Assembly: GCA_030827515.1 (NCBI GenBank)
Contig: JAUREI010000001.1
Coordinates: forward strand, 42,158 to 106,157
Direction: 5' to 3'
Origin: Prosthecobacter sp.
GTDB taxonomy: Bacteria; Verrucomicrobiota; Verrucomicrobiia; Verrucomicrobiales; Verrucomicrobiaceae
DNA: 64,000 nucleotides
Below are positions 31,868 through 40,814 of the stretch, one piece after another (the stretch's first letter is position 1; each line of letters opens with the position of its first letter). The notes under the pieces were generated by a model. It was given only the letters and a program-made list of their open reading frames with translations, did no database searches and was not told the DNA's origin. The translations under genes and the position numbers were made by a program.

Positions 31868-33010
31868 TTAAGGCAGAATCTCAACGGGCGTCCCTATCGG
31901 GGTCTCGCGAAAGAAAATTTCCGCCATGCGCGCCGGAAGGCGTATGCAGCCATGCGAGGCAGGAAAACCAGGAAGGTAACCCGTGTGCATGCCCGTGGCC
32001 CCGGTGATGCGCATGAAATGTCGCATGTCGGCCCCGTCAAAGCGGGCACCGGCCGGTCGCGGATCTTTGCGGACATCGACATCCCCCTTCAAGACATTGC
32101 CATCGGCATCAACATAGTCGCCATAGAGCGAAGACTCGTGATCGATGTCCTTTTCACAGACGGCGAAGCGTCCGGTCACCGTCTGGAAACCCTCGCGACC
32201 CGAGGACATGGGCGATTCGCCAACGAGTTGATCCCCCCGGTAGTAACGCACCTTTTGCTCGCTCAGCCGAATCTGAATTCGGGGACTGCCCATCACCCCC
32301 TCGCCACGCCAGAACGAGGTCTCCACCTTGGGTTCAACGGTACGTCGCCCCCAAGGCCACCAGGAGGAACGACGCCGAACCACCGTAAGTTCGGCCACCG
32401 GCTTGTCCTCGGAGGTTGCAGCGACCGCTCGCCGACGACTCCACCAGGAAGCTTTCGATTCCGGCCTGGGGGGCGGATCCACTGGAGCGACGGACGACTC
32501 GGCGACCGCTTCAGGTCGAGCCGAATGGCGCGGCTGACGAATCCACCAAGGAGATTTAGGAGCCTGATCGGGCTTCGATGAATCTGCCGGAATCGCATTC
32601 GGGACAGGCCTCGGGCGGGGCGGTGCCGGCATGGCCGCCACCCGTTTACGACTCCACCAGGACGCTTTCGGTTCCGGCCTGGGGGGCGCATCCACTGGAG
32701 CGACGGACGACTCGGCGACCGCTTCAGGTTGAGCCGAATGGCGCGGCTGACGAATCCACCAAGGAGATTTAGGAGCCTGATCGGGCTTCGATGAATCTGC
32801 CGGAATCGCATTCGGGACAGGCCTCGGGCGGGGTGGTGCCGGCATGGCCGCCACTCGTTTCCTTTCCGACGAACGGTCCACCCGGATACGTTCCACATAG
32901 GTGCCGCCGCCCGGGGCGGGCCGGCGAATTTCCTGATAGGAAGGGCCTGAACAACTGGTGATCATCACCACGGCTAGAAACGATGAAACGGCATGGGAGG
33001 AGGAAGTCAT
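31868..33010 (-). CDS. L,D-transpeptidase (YkuD) with tandemly duplicated Pro-rich linker
   Basis: Lipobox-like VVMITSCSG; TGMHTGYLPGFPASHGCIRLPARMAEIFF active site; two near-identical 71-aa repeats before the catalytic domain. Confidence 0.85.
   Translation of the reverse strand: MTSSSHAVSSFLAVVMITSCSGPSYQEIRRPAPGGGTYVERIRVDRSSERKRVAAMPAPPRPRPVPNAIPADSSKPDQAPKSPWWIRQPRHSAQPEAVAESSVAPVDAPPRPEPKASWWSRKRVAAMPAPPRPRPVPNAIPADSSKPDQAPKSPWWIRQPRHSARPEAVAESSVAPVDPPPRPESKASWWSRRRAVAATSEDKPVAELTVVRRRSSWWPWGRRTVEPKVETSFWRGEGVMGSPRIQIRLSEQKVRYYRGDQLVGESPMSSGREGFQTVTGRFAVCEKDIDHESSLYGDYVDADGNVLKGDVDVRKDPRPAGARFDGADMRHFMRITGATGMHTGYLPGFPASHGCIRLPARMAEIFFRETPIGTPVEILP
32435..32860. repeat. 213-bp tandem direct repeat, 2 copies (32435-32647 and 32648-32860), in frame inside the L,D-transpeptidase gene
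   Basis: Manual alignment at offset 213 shows 6 mismatches by eye; 213 = 71 codons, so the frame is kept. Confidence 0.93.
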
Positions 33011-33073
33011 GAGAGTCTAGGGAGACGAGGAAGTGAAGCACAGACCGGCCGCTGCGCCAAGAAAAAGCCGGCT

Positions 33074-33880
33074 TCAAGCCGTTCCGCCAGAGGCAAAGCC
33101 ACGAAAAAAACCGAGGGCTGTCCGGGTCGTGGTCCGCGCGGTTTCCTCAAGGGTCTGGCCGCGCAGTGTGGCAATGGCTCGCGCCGTGTCGGCCACATGC
33201 GCCGGTTCGCAGCGCCGCCCGCGATAAGGCACCGGCGCCAGATAAGGCGCATCCGTCTCAAGCATGTAGCCGCCATCCGGCACTAGGCGCGCCGTCTCGG
33301 CAGCCGGGCCTGGATTCTTGAACGTGACAATGCCGGTGAAGGAGATCAGGTGACCGGCCTCAAGCAGCGGTCGCGCCTGCTCCAGAGTTCCGGTATAACA
33401 GTGAAAGACCGCGCGCAAGCGCGCCTGAAAGGGTCTCACCTCGCTGACAAGATCGTCCCAACTCTCGCGATTGTGCAGGACAACGTTGAGACCGAGTTCA
33501 ACGGCCAACTCAAGCTGGAGGCGCAGACAGCGCACCTGCCTGGCTTTCCATCCCTCCACTGTGAAGCCAGCCGGCGGCGCATGAAAATAGTCGAGACCTA
33601 TTTCGCCAATCGCCGCCACTTGGGGCCGGCACGCCAACTCGCGCAATTCATCCACCCAGCCATCCCCCTCCACAGAATCAACATCACAGGGATGGATGCC
33701 GGCGGCGACACGAACGTCGGGCTCGTTCTCCGCCAGGACCAGCAGCCGGCGCGTGCTCTCGAGATCGACCGCAGGTGCGAGAAAACGGGTCACGCCAGCG
33801 GCACGCGCCCGTGCCAGCACCTGCGGCAGATCGTTCTCGAACTGGCGGCTTGCCAGGTGGGTGTGGGTGTCAAACAGCAT
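33074..33880 (-). CDS. tatD: TatD-family hydrolase / DNase
   Basis: MLFDTHTHLASRQFENDL, AAGIHPCDV, AIGEIGLDYFH, VLHNRESWDDL, FHCYTGTLEQA, LETDAPYLAPVPYRGRRCEP. Start at MLFDTHTH. Confidence 0.9.
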   Translation of the reverse strand: MLFDTHTHLASRQFENDLPQVLARARAAGVTRFLAPAVDLESTRRLLVLAENEPDVRVAAGIHPCDVDSVEGDGWVDELRELACRPQVAAIGEIGLDYFHAPPAGFTVEGWKARQVRCLRLQLELAVELGLNVVLHNRESWDDLVSEVRPFQARLRAVFHCYTGTLEQARPLLEAGHLISFTGIVTFKNPGPAAETARLVPDGGYMLETDAPYLAPVPYRGRRCEPAHVADTARAIATLRGQTLEETARTTTRTALGFFRGFASGGTA

Positions 33881-33944
33881 ACCCGCAGCTTGGCGGAGCG
33901 TGCCGGCACGCGCAAGAGCGCCCTGGCCGTTGCGTTCACCACCC

Positions 33945-35570
33945 ATGCTTCGTTTCCTGCTTCCATGGTTCGCCCTGCTCCTGTCCGCCGCTGGGGCCAA
34001 CAAGCCCAATCTGATGTTCATTCTAGCCGATGACCTGGGCTGGTCGGATCTTGGCTGCTATGGGGGCGAAATTGCGACTCCCGAGCTGGACGAGCTTGCG
34101 GAAAACGGCCTGCGGTTCACCCAATTCTACAATACCGCCCGCTGCTGGCCAACGCGAGGGGCCCTGCTCAGTGGTTATTACGCGCAGCAGATTCATCGCG
34201 ATGAACTGCCCGGAGTCGGAGGCGGCGGGCGCGGGGTTCGCCAACCTTGGGCGCAACTGCTTCCCGAACTGCTCAAACCGGCCGGCTATCGTAGCTACCA
34301 CAGCGGCAAGTGGCACATCGATGGCAAGGTCCTCGATGCAGGCTTCAATCGATCGCTCGACGTGCGCAATCAGGGCAACTTTTTCACGGCTGCCGGCAAC
34401 TCCCTCGATGATGTGCCCGTCAAACCAACCGACGACGAGGCCGGCTATTATGCCACCACCGCCACCGCCGACCATGCGATCGAGTGCCTCAGAGATCATG
34501 CCAGCAACCACCGCGACCGCCCCTTTTTTCACTACATTGCCTTCATTGCCCCGCACTTCCCCCTGCACGCACCGCCCGAGGACATCGCCCTCTACCGCGA
34601 CCGCTATCTCGAGGGCTGGGACAAACTTCGCGAGGGCCGCCACGCCCGTCAGCTCAAGCTCGGTCTGCATCACAGCGAATTGTCAGCGCTTGAACCCCGG
34701 GTGGGGCCCCCGTACGACTTCCCCGACGCCTTTGAGAAACTCGGCCCCGGTGAGGTTAATTATCCCCTGCCCTGGGACAGCCTGAACGAAGAACAACGGC
34801 GCTTCCAGGCCACCAAGATGGCGATTCACGCCGCCATGGTGGATCGTATGGATCGTGAAATCGGGCGGGTCATCGAGCAACTCAAGAGGATGGGTGCCTT
34901 AGAAAATACCCTCATTCTGTTTGCCTCGGACAACGGTGCAAGCGCTGAAATCATGGTCCGCAGTGGTGGCCACGACCCCGCCTCCCCTCCCGGCAGTGCC
35001 GCCAGCTACCTCTGCCTCGGCCCGGGATTTTCCAGCGCCAGTAACACCCCCTTTCGCCGACACAAGACCTGGGTACACGAAGGCGGCATCAGCACCCCGC
35101 TCATCGCCCACTGGCCGGCCGGCATCCCCGCCCGTGGCGAACTGCGTCAAACACCGGCGCATGTGGTTGACTTCGTGCCCACGGCCCTGGAACTCGCCGG
35201 ACTGCCCCGCCCACAACAATGGCAGGGCGAGCCGCTGCCGCCCGCGCCAGGCCGGAGCCTGATTCCAGCCTTTGCGGCCGACGTCACCCTTGGGCGTGAT
35301 TCCCTCTGGTGGCTGCATGAGGGCAACCGCGCGATCCGGGTTGGCGACTGGAAACTCGTCGCGGTGAAGGACGGCCCGTGGGAACTCTACAATCTCGCCG
35401 AAGATCGTGCCGAGCAGCATGACCTCGCCGCCCGCGAACCGGACAGGGTGCGGGAACTCTCCGCGGCCTGGCAGCGCCAGACCGAAAGCTTCACCGAACT
35501 GGCCCGCAAGACCCTGCACCTGCAGCCCGCACCGGCAGCCGGCAAGAAAAAGAAGCCCAAGCAGCCCTGA
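33945..35570 (+). CDS. Exported type-I sulfatase (formylglycine-dependent)
   Basis: Signal peptide MLRFLLPWFALLLSAAGA; NLMFILADDLGWSDLGCYGG; FGly motif CWPTRGALLSG (C-x-P-x-R). Confidence 0.93.
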   Translation: MLRFLLPWFALLLSAAGANKPNLMFILADDLGWSDLGCYGGEIATPELDELAENGLRFTQFYNTARCWPTRGALLSGYYAQQIHRDELPGVGGGGRGVRQPWAQLLPELLKPAGYRSYHSGKWHIDGKVLDAGFNRSLDVRNQGNFFTAAGNSLDDVPVKPTDDEAGYYATTATADHAIECLRDHASNHRDRPFFHYIAFIAPHFPLHAPPEDIALYRDRYLEGWDKLREGRHARQLKLGLHHSELSALEPRVGPPYDFPDAFEKLGPGEVNYPLPWDSLNEEQRRFQATKMAIHAAMVDRMDREIGRVIEQLKRMGALENTLILFASDNGASAEIMVRSGGHDPASPPGSAASYLCLGPGFSSASNTPFRRHKTWVHEGGISTPLIAHWPAGIPARGELRQTPAHVVDFVPTALELAGLPRPQQWQGEPLPPAPGRSLIPAFAADVTLGRDSLWWLHEGNRAIRVGDWKLVAVKDGPWELYNLAEDRAEQHDLAAREPDRVRELSAAWQRQTESFTELARKTLHLQPAPAAGKKKKPKQP

Positions 35571-35635
35571 GGCATCCGGGCCGCAACGCCCCGCTTTACT
35601 TCCCGACGCGGCTGGGCATGGGTCGAGCTGTCCGC

Positions 35636-36877
35636 ATGCCCCGCCCCCACGATACCTCCCGCCGCCCCCGACCGCCCGCCGTCAAAGACCCGCCCCCCGG
35701 CAGCGAGTCCTGGGAACGTCCTTGGGCACAGCTGAAATATTACACCTTCCACCCGGCCATTTTCCCGAACATGGTCGGCGCAACCTCCGCCGATGCGGGC
35801 GCCGGCGATCTGGTCCGGGTTTACGACAAGGAGGGCAAGCCCTTCGGTGCCGGCTGGTATAATCCCAAGGCCCGCGTGCCGCTGCGGGTTCTCCACCATG
35901 GCGGGGAGGCGTTTGGCGAAGGCGACCTTGATGCTCGCCTGCGTGCCGCCGCGCAGTTGCGCACCCGGATTCTGAAGCTGGGTGAAACCGGCGACGCCTA
36001 CCGCGTCGTCCATTCCGATGCCGACGGCCTCAGTGGCTTGGTGGTCGACCGCTATGACGACACCCTTTCCGTGGAGGTCACCTCGCTCGGCGCCTGGCGC
36101 AGGCTGCGCCGCTGGCTTCCGCTCCTGCATGAGGAACTCGGCACGAACCGTCAGGTCATCCACACGGACCCCGACATTGCGCTCATCGAATCCATGAGGC
36201 GGGCCGACGTGCCCGAAGCCGATGAACCCGCACCGGCTTCGGTCAAAATTCGCGAGCATGGCATTCGCTACCTCGTCAATTTTGCCGAAGGCCACAAGAC
36301 TGGCTTCTTTTGTGACCAGCGCGAAAACCGCTTGCGCCTCGGCAGGCTAGCGCGCGGCCGGGTGCTGGATCTCTGCAGCTACACCGGCGGCTTCGCCCTC
36401 GCCGCACGAATGCTCGCCGGTTGCGAGGACGTCATCGGTGTGGATCTTGACGAAAAGGCGGTCGCCCAGGCACGCCAAAACGCCAACCTGAACCAAACCC
36501 GCATCCAATGGACCCACGCCGATGCCTTTGGCTGGTCCAGGCAGATGATCCGCAACGGAGAACAGTGGGACACCCTCGTGCTGGATCCGCCCAAGTTCAT
36601 TCATCATCGCGACCGGCAGGAGGAGGGGATTTTCAAATACCGCGACCTCAATGGACTCGCACTGCAGTTGGTGCGCCGCGGCGGTCTGTTCGTCTCCTGT
36701 TCCTGCTCCGGCCTGCTGAACACCGAGGACTTCGAGCAACTCGTCATCGGTGCCGCCCACCGACAAGGCCGCAAGCTGCAGATCCTTGACCGGACCGGCC
36801 CCGGCATGGATCATCCCGTAATGTCCAACTGCCCGGAAAGCCGTTACCTCAAGGTCGTCTGGGCGATCGTCCACTGA
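35636..36877 (+). CDS. Class I SAM-dependent 23S rRNA methyltransferase, RlmI-like (PUA + Rossmann)
   Basis: PAIFPNMVGATSADAGAGDLVRVYDKEGKPFGAGWYNPKA, GHKTGFFCDQRENR, VLDLCSYTGGFALAA, LDPPKFI, VSCSCSGLLN. Confidence 0.88.
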   Translation: MPRPHDTSRRPRPPAVKDPPPGSESWERPWAQLKYYTFHPAIFPNMVGATSADAGAGDLVRVYDKEGKPFGAGWYNPKARVPLRVLHHGGEAFGEGDLDARLRAAAQLRTRILKLGETGDAYRVVHSDADGLSGLVVDRYDDTLSVEVTSLGAWRRLRRWLPLLHEELGTNRQVIHTDPDIALIESMRRADVPEADEPAPASVKIREHGIRYLVNFAEGHKTGFFCDQRENRLRLGRLARGRVLDLCSYTGGFALAARMLAGCEDVIGVDLDEKAVAQARQNANLNQTRIQWTHADAFGWSRQMIRNGEQWDTLVLDPPKFIHHRDRQEEGIFKYRDLNGLALQLVRRGGLFVSCSCSGLLNTEDFEQLVIGAAHRQGRKLQILDRTGPGMDHPVMSNCPESRYLKVVWAIVH

Positions 36878-36898
36878 GGCGGCTCAGAGGGCCGCCTC
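36876..36898. terminator. Candidate bidirectional hairpin between convergent genes
   Basis: GAGGCGGC (36876-36883), 7-nt loop, GCCGCCTC (36891-36898); overlaps both stop codons. No U-tract. Confidence 0.4.
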
Positions 36899-38095
36899 CA
36901 GAATCTGGGCGGCAAATCCCGGCAATTCCTCGAGGGCCTGCGCCGGTGGCGGCCGCATGCCGGGCATGTGCAGTCCCGCGCTGCTGACATCGGCATGCAG
37001 CGCGTCCAGGGCCGCGGTGAAAGTCTGCAGGGCATGCTCCTCCTCGGCGCGATCAAAGACCAGTCCGTTGAGCAGGGCGACGTGTTCGTAGCGGCATAGC
37101 CATTCCGGCGCTCGCGTTTCCCGGTAGCAGCGGAGGGCCTTCTCCAGGGGCGCGGCGCGATCCTTGACCGGCAGATCCAGGAGGATCTGCCAGGCCAGGC
37201 AGCGGGCGACATCCGCCGCGGCGGCGACCAACCCGTGCTCGATGCCGGGAACCAGCAACTGGCGATGGCGGTGTTCGTAGTGAAAGCCCAGATCGACCTG
37301 ACATTGCGACTCAAGGGGCAGGTGCCGGTGTGCCTCGCCCAGCATGGCCACCTCCAGACCCCAGGCCGAAGGCAGGCTGAAGCGGGCGAGTGAATCGAGG
37401 TCACCGGCAAACTCACCGGAAAGCGGGTAGCGATAACTCTCCAAGTGGTGCAGTAGGGGCTGCGGGCCCAGCACGTCCTGAAAGGCCCGGATGAGGGGAA
37501 AAACGAGCAGCCGTGTCACCCGGCCAAACAAACGGTCACGAACCCGGCTGTAATAGCCCTTGGCAAAGCGGTAGCCCATGCCTGAATGCAAGACCGGGTG
37601 GCAGAGGCGCGCCGGCACCGAAGCCTCGTAGTTGAGGATGTCGGTGTCATGGCTGATGACGACGCGCGCCTTTCCGGCTGCCTTGAGGTACGCCAGTCCC
37701 ATCCAGATGTTGGCTCCTTTCCCGCCACTGCCACCATCCCAGCCCATCTCCGCGAGACGACCGTGAGCCGCCTGCAGGGCCGGACCGTCATTCCACAGAA
37801 TGCGCACCGGCTTGCCGGATGCCCATTCCCTGCACCAACGGGCCGCCTCCTGGGCCTGCTCCGCGTTCATGACGTTCATGCTGAGCACGATCTCCCCGAC
37901 GTAGGGTGCCTCGGCCAGAGTGCCTAGAATCAACGGCAGTGCCGGGCGCTGCGTCTCCACAAAAAGAGCCGGCAGTAGTACGGCCACCGGGCGGTTCCGC
38001 GACAGTTCGGCGAGTTCTTCATCCCGCGCAGCCGGGTCGGGCGTCGCCAGATGATGCAGGGTGGGAAGCTGCGAGTGCTGATAAAAATCCGCCAT
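36884..38095 (-). CDS. Glycosyltransferase, glucosyl-3-phosphoglycerate synthase / GT81-like
   Basis: MADFYQHSQLPTLHHL; RPVAVLLPALFVETQRPALPLILGTL, GKGANIWMGLAYL, VVISHDTDILNYEASVPARL (DxD-like), GLEVAMLGE. Confidence 0.65.
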   Translation of the reverse strand: MADFYQHSQLPTLHHLATPDPAARDEELAELSRNRPVAVLLPALFVETQRPALPLILGTLAEAPYVGEIVLSMNVMNAEQAQEAARWCREWASGKPVRILWNDGPALQAAHGRLAEMGWDGGSGGKGANIWMGLAYLKAAGKARVVISHDTDILNYEASVPARLCHPVLHSGMGYRFAKGYYSRVRDRLFGRVTRLLVFPLIRAFQDVLGPQPLLHHLESYRYPLSGEFAGDLDSLARFSLPSAWGLEVAMLGEAHRHLPLESQCQVDLGFHYEHRHRQLLVPGIEHGLVAAAADVARCLAWQILLDLPVKDRAAPLEKALRCYRETRAPEWLCRYEHVALLNGLVFDRAEEEHALQTFTAALDALHADVSSAGLHMPGMRPPPAQALEELPGFAAQILEAAL

Positions 38096-38120
38096 CCTGA
38101 TGAACCTCTCAATCGCTCGC

Positions 38121-38981
38121 TTACTGCCGGATGGCGGCCTCATCCCCAGCTTCGCCGTGAACATTCCGGCGCGGCACCTCAGACTCCTCGGTGAGTTCCC
38201 CGTTTTCGCACTCAATCTCGATCTCCTGCCTCCAGCGACGGGAGATCCATGGCCTGGCAAGGCCGTAAAGCAGGTAACTGACAAAGAGAACCGACGGCAT
38301 CCACTGCCAGTTGCGAACCGAGAAGGCGAGCAGGATGATCGACACCAGCACCCAAGCCGGCGAGCGACGGGTCCGCCAGTTGATCGACTTGAAGCTCGGG
38401 TATTCCAGATCGCTCATCATCAGCACCGACAGCAACACCATCAACACGGCGAGACCGTACTTCCACGGACCGATCTCCTTGTTGCCCTCGTCCAACCAGA
38501 GCATGAGCAGGGTGAGCGAGGCAATCACCCCGGCAGCCGCGGGGATCGGACAGCCGCGGAAATGCTTGCTGGCCGTCTTGTCATCCGTGGCGGCAAGGCA
38601 GTTGAAGCGCGCCAGCCGCATGGCTCCGCAGACCAGATAGACGCTGGCGATCAGCCAGCCAATGCCGGCGGGTCTCTCGATGCTGGACAACACGATGTCG
38701 TGCACAAGAAGGGCCGGCGCCACACCAAAGCTGACAATATCAGCAATGGAGTCCAACTCACGGCCAAAGGGTGACTCCTGACCGCCAAGACGGGCCACAC
38801 GACCGTCAAGGACGTCAAACAGGCAGGCGGCGAGGATAGCGATGATGGCCCAGTAATAGTGCTCGGTCACCATGCCCTCGCGTCCCTTGAAAATCTGCAG
38901 GATGGCCACGAATCCGGACAGGATGTTGCCGGCCGTCATCAGGGTCGGCAAAACGTAAATGCGTGGTTCGCGATCGATCAT
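38121..38981 (-). CDS. pssA: CDP-diacylglycerol--serine O-phosphatidyltransferase
   Basis: YVLPTLMTAGNILSGFVAI; CDP-alcohol motif DVLDGRVARLGGQESPFGRELDSIADIVSFGVAPALL. Confidence 0.9.
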   Translation of the reverse strand: MIDREPRIYVLPTLMTAGNILSGFVAILQIFKGREGMVTEHYYWAIIAILAACLFDVLDGRVARLGGQESPFGRELDSIADIVSFGVAPALLVHDIVLSSIERPAGIGWLIASVYLVCGAMRLARFNCLAATDDKTASKHFRGCPIPAAAGVIASLTLLMLWLDEGNKEIGPWKYGLAVLMVLLSVLMMSDLEYPSFKSINWRTRRSPAWVLVSIILLAFSVRNWQWMPSVLFVSYLLYGLARPWISRRWRQEIEIECENGELTEESEVPRRNVHGEAGDEAAIRQ

Positions 38982-39065
38982 CGAGCCACTCTAGAACGAC
39001 CCGACGACGATTGCACCCCCGAACTTTGCGGTTTCCTCGCCGTCAACCCGCGCTATCCGTTCATC

Positions 39066-39629
39066 ATGCCCGCCCCGGACGCCCCCCCGCTGACGCCCGA
39101 CACCACGCTTGCCCAGGTGCTGCAGAGCTACCCGGGTGCGCGCCGTTCGCTGTTTGCCCGCTACCACATTGGCGGCTGCAGTGCCTGCGCATTCAGCCCG
39201 ACCGAAACACTGACCGAACTCTGCGCACGCAACGGCGCCATTCCGGTCGACGAGCTGATCGAACACATCCGCAGCAGCCACGAGGAGGACGTCAAACTGC
39301 AGATCACGCCGGCCGAACTCGCTGACTGGCTGTCCCGGGATTCAAGGGTCCGCCTGCTCGATGCCCGCACCCGCGAGGAACACGAGGCCGTCTGCATTCC
39401 CGGCTCCCAGCTTGTCACCCAGGAGCTTGTGCAGGAAGCCTTCAATTACTGGGACAAAAACGCCCCCCTGGTCATTTACGACCACACCGGCAGCCGCAGT
39501 CTCGACATCGTCGCCTACTTCATCGGTCATGGCTTTGACAACGCCCGCGGCCTGGCCGGCGGCATCGACGCCTACAGCGCCGAGGTCGATCCCAGCCTGC
39601 CCCGGTATCGCGTCGAACTCGAGGACTGA
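39066..39629 (+). CDS. DUF1858/ScdA-N-like domain fused to a rhodanese-like domain with no active-site Cys
   Basis: N-terminal TTLAQVLQSYPGARRSLFARYHIGGCSACAF; C-terminal VRLLDARTREEHEAVCIPGSQ...VIYDHTGSRSLDIVAYFIGHGFDNARGLAGGIDAYSAEVDP. Confidence 0.8.
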   Translation: MPAPDAPPLTPDTTLAQVLQSYPGARRSLFARYHIGGCSACAFSPTETLTELCARNGAIPVDELIEHIRSSHEEDVKLQITPAELADWLSRDSRVRLLDARTREEHEAVCIPGSQLVTQELVQEAFNYWDKNAPLVIYDHTGSRSLDIVAYFIGHGFDNARGLAGGIDAYSAEVDPSLPRYRVELED

Positions 39630-39633
39630 GCCC

Positions 39634-40710
39634 ATGAGTGCAGCCGACTTTCAACCCCTGAGTGTCGCCGAAGCCGCCCTCTGGCGCGATGAACTCGACG
39701 CCCGCGGCCACCGTCTGGTTTTCACCAACGGCTGCTTCGACCTGCTTCACGCCGGCCACGTCCGCTATCTGAATCAGGCGCGAGCCCTCGGCGATGCTCT
39801 GCTGGTCGCCGTCAATTCCGACGCCTCGGTGCGCGCCCTCAAGGGGCCTAGCCGGCCGGTCAACCCGGAGCATGACCGCGCCGAGGTGCTGGCGGCCCTG
39901 CGCGCCGTCGACGGCGTTGTCATCTTTGGCGAGGAGCGCGCCACCCGCCTCATCGAAGCCATCCGCCCTCACGTCTATGCCAAGGGCGGGGATTACACGA
40001 TCGATTCGCTCAATCCCGAGGAACGTGCCGCGCTGGCGGAGGCCGGCAGCGCCATTCGCATCCTGCCACTTGTCCCGGGTCGCTCCACGACAGCCACCCT
40101 GCAGCGCGCAGCCATACCGGAAGGCGGCCCTCGCCGGCTACGACTCGGCGTTCTCGGCTCCGGCCAGGGCTCGAATTTCCGCGCCATCCTTGACGCCATC
40201 GCCGCCGGCAGCCTCGACGCCGAAGTCGCGCTCGCCATCTCGGATCAGGCCGATTGCGCGTTTCTGGAAACGGCGCGCGTGGCCGGCATCGAGGCACGCC
40301 ATGTGGACCCCGGCCCGCAAGCCCGTCGTTTGGGCGACGCAGCCCAAAAGGAAATCGCCGAGCACCTGCGCCGCGCCCGTGTGGATCTCGTCGTGCTCGC
40401 CGGTTTCATGAAAATCCTGCGTGACCCCGTGTTGAACACCTTCGACGGACGCATCATCAACGTCCACCCCTCCCTGCTGCCGAAGTTCAAAGGTGTTAAC
40501 GCCCCCCGCCAGGCCCTGGAAGCTGGTGAACGCGAATCGGGTTGCACGGTCCATCTCGTCGCCGCCGAAATCGACGCAGGCCGAATCCTTGGCCAGGCCC
40601 GTGTTCCCATTCTGCCGGATGACACTCCGGACAGCCTACATGAGCGCATCAAACGGGCCGAGCACGAACTGCTTCCCACAATCCTTGCGTCATGGTCGCC
40701 CGAAACTTGA
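39634..40710 (+). CDS. Fusion protein: D-glycero-beta-D-manno-heptose 1-phosphate adenylyltransferase-like (RfaE2) + GAR transformylase-like (PurN)
   Basis: N-terminal FTNGCFDLLHAGHVRYLNQAR...VYAKGGDYTIDSL...VPGRSTTATLQRA; C-terminal LRLGVLGSGQGSNFRAILDAI...VVLAGFMKIL...NVHPSLLPKFKG...CTVHLVAAEIDAGRILGQ, in one continuous frame. Confidence 0.88.
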   Translation: MSAADFQPLSVAEAALWRDELDARGHRLVFTNGCFDLLHAGHVRYLNQARALGDALLVAVNSDASVRALKGPSRPVNPEHDRAEVLAALRAVDGVVIFGEERATRLIEAIRPHVYAKGGDYTIDSLNPEERAALAEAGSAIRILPLVPGRSTTATLQRAAIPEGGPRRLRLGVLGSGQGSNFRAILDAIAAGSLDAEVALAISDQADCAFLETARVAGIEARHVDPGPQARRLGDAAQKEIAEHLRRARVDLVVLAGFMKILRDPVLNTFDGRIINVHPSLLPKFKGVNAPRQALEAGERESGCTVHLVAAEIDAGRILGQARVPILPDDTPDSLHERIKRAEHELLPTILASWSPET

Positions 40711-40743
40711 ATTCCGGCCCGTCTCCCGGGGCCTTCATGCACT

Positions 40744-40762
40744 AATGCAAATATTTTGCTTT
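40744..40762. promoter_or_regulatory. Putative Fur-family (Zur-like) operator 1: AATGCAAA-TAT-TTTGCTTT
   Basis: 8-3-8 inverted repeat with 7/8 arm complementarity (perfect GCAAA-TAT-TTTGC core), upstream of zinc-type genes. Confidence 0.6.
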
Positions 40763-40777
40763 TTTGCTTGCAGCGTT

Positions 40778-40796
40778 AATGCAATTGTATTGTATT
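40778..40796. promoter_or_regulatory. Putative Fur-family (Zur-like) operator 2: AATGCAAT-TGT-ATTGTATT
   Basis: 8-3-8 inverted repeat with 7/8 arm complementarity; same TAATGCAA half-site as operator 1; centre-to-centre 34 bp. Confidence 0.6.
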
Positions 40797-40814
40797 TGCA
40801 GCACCTCGCTGACC

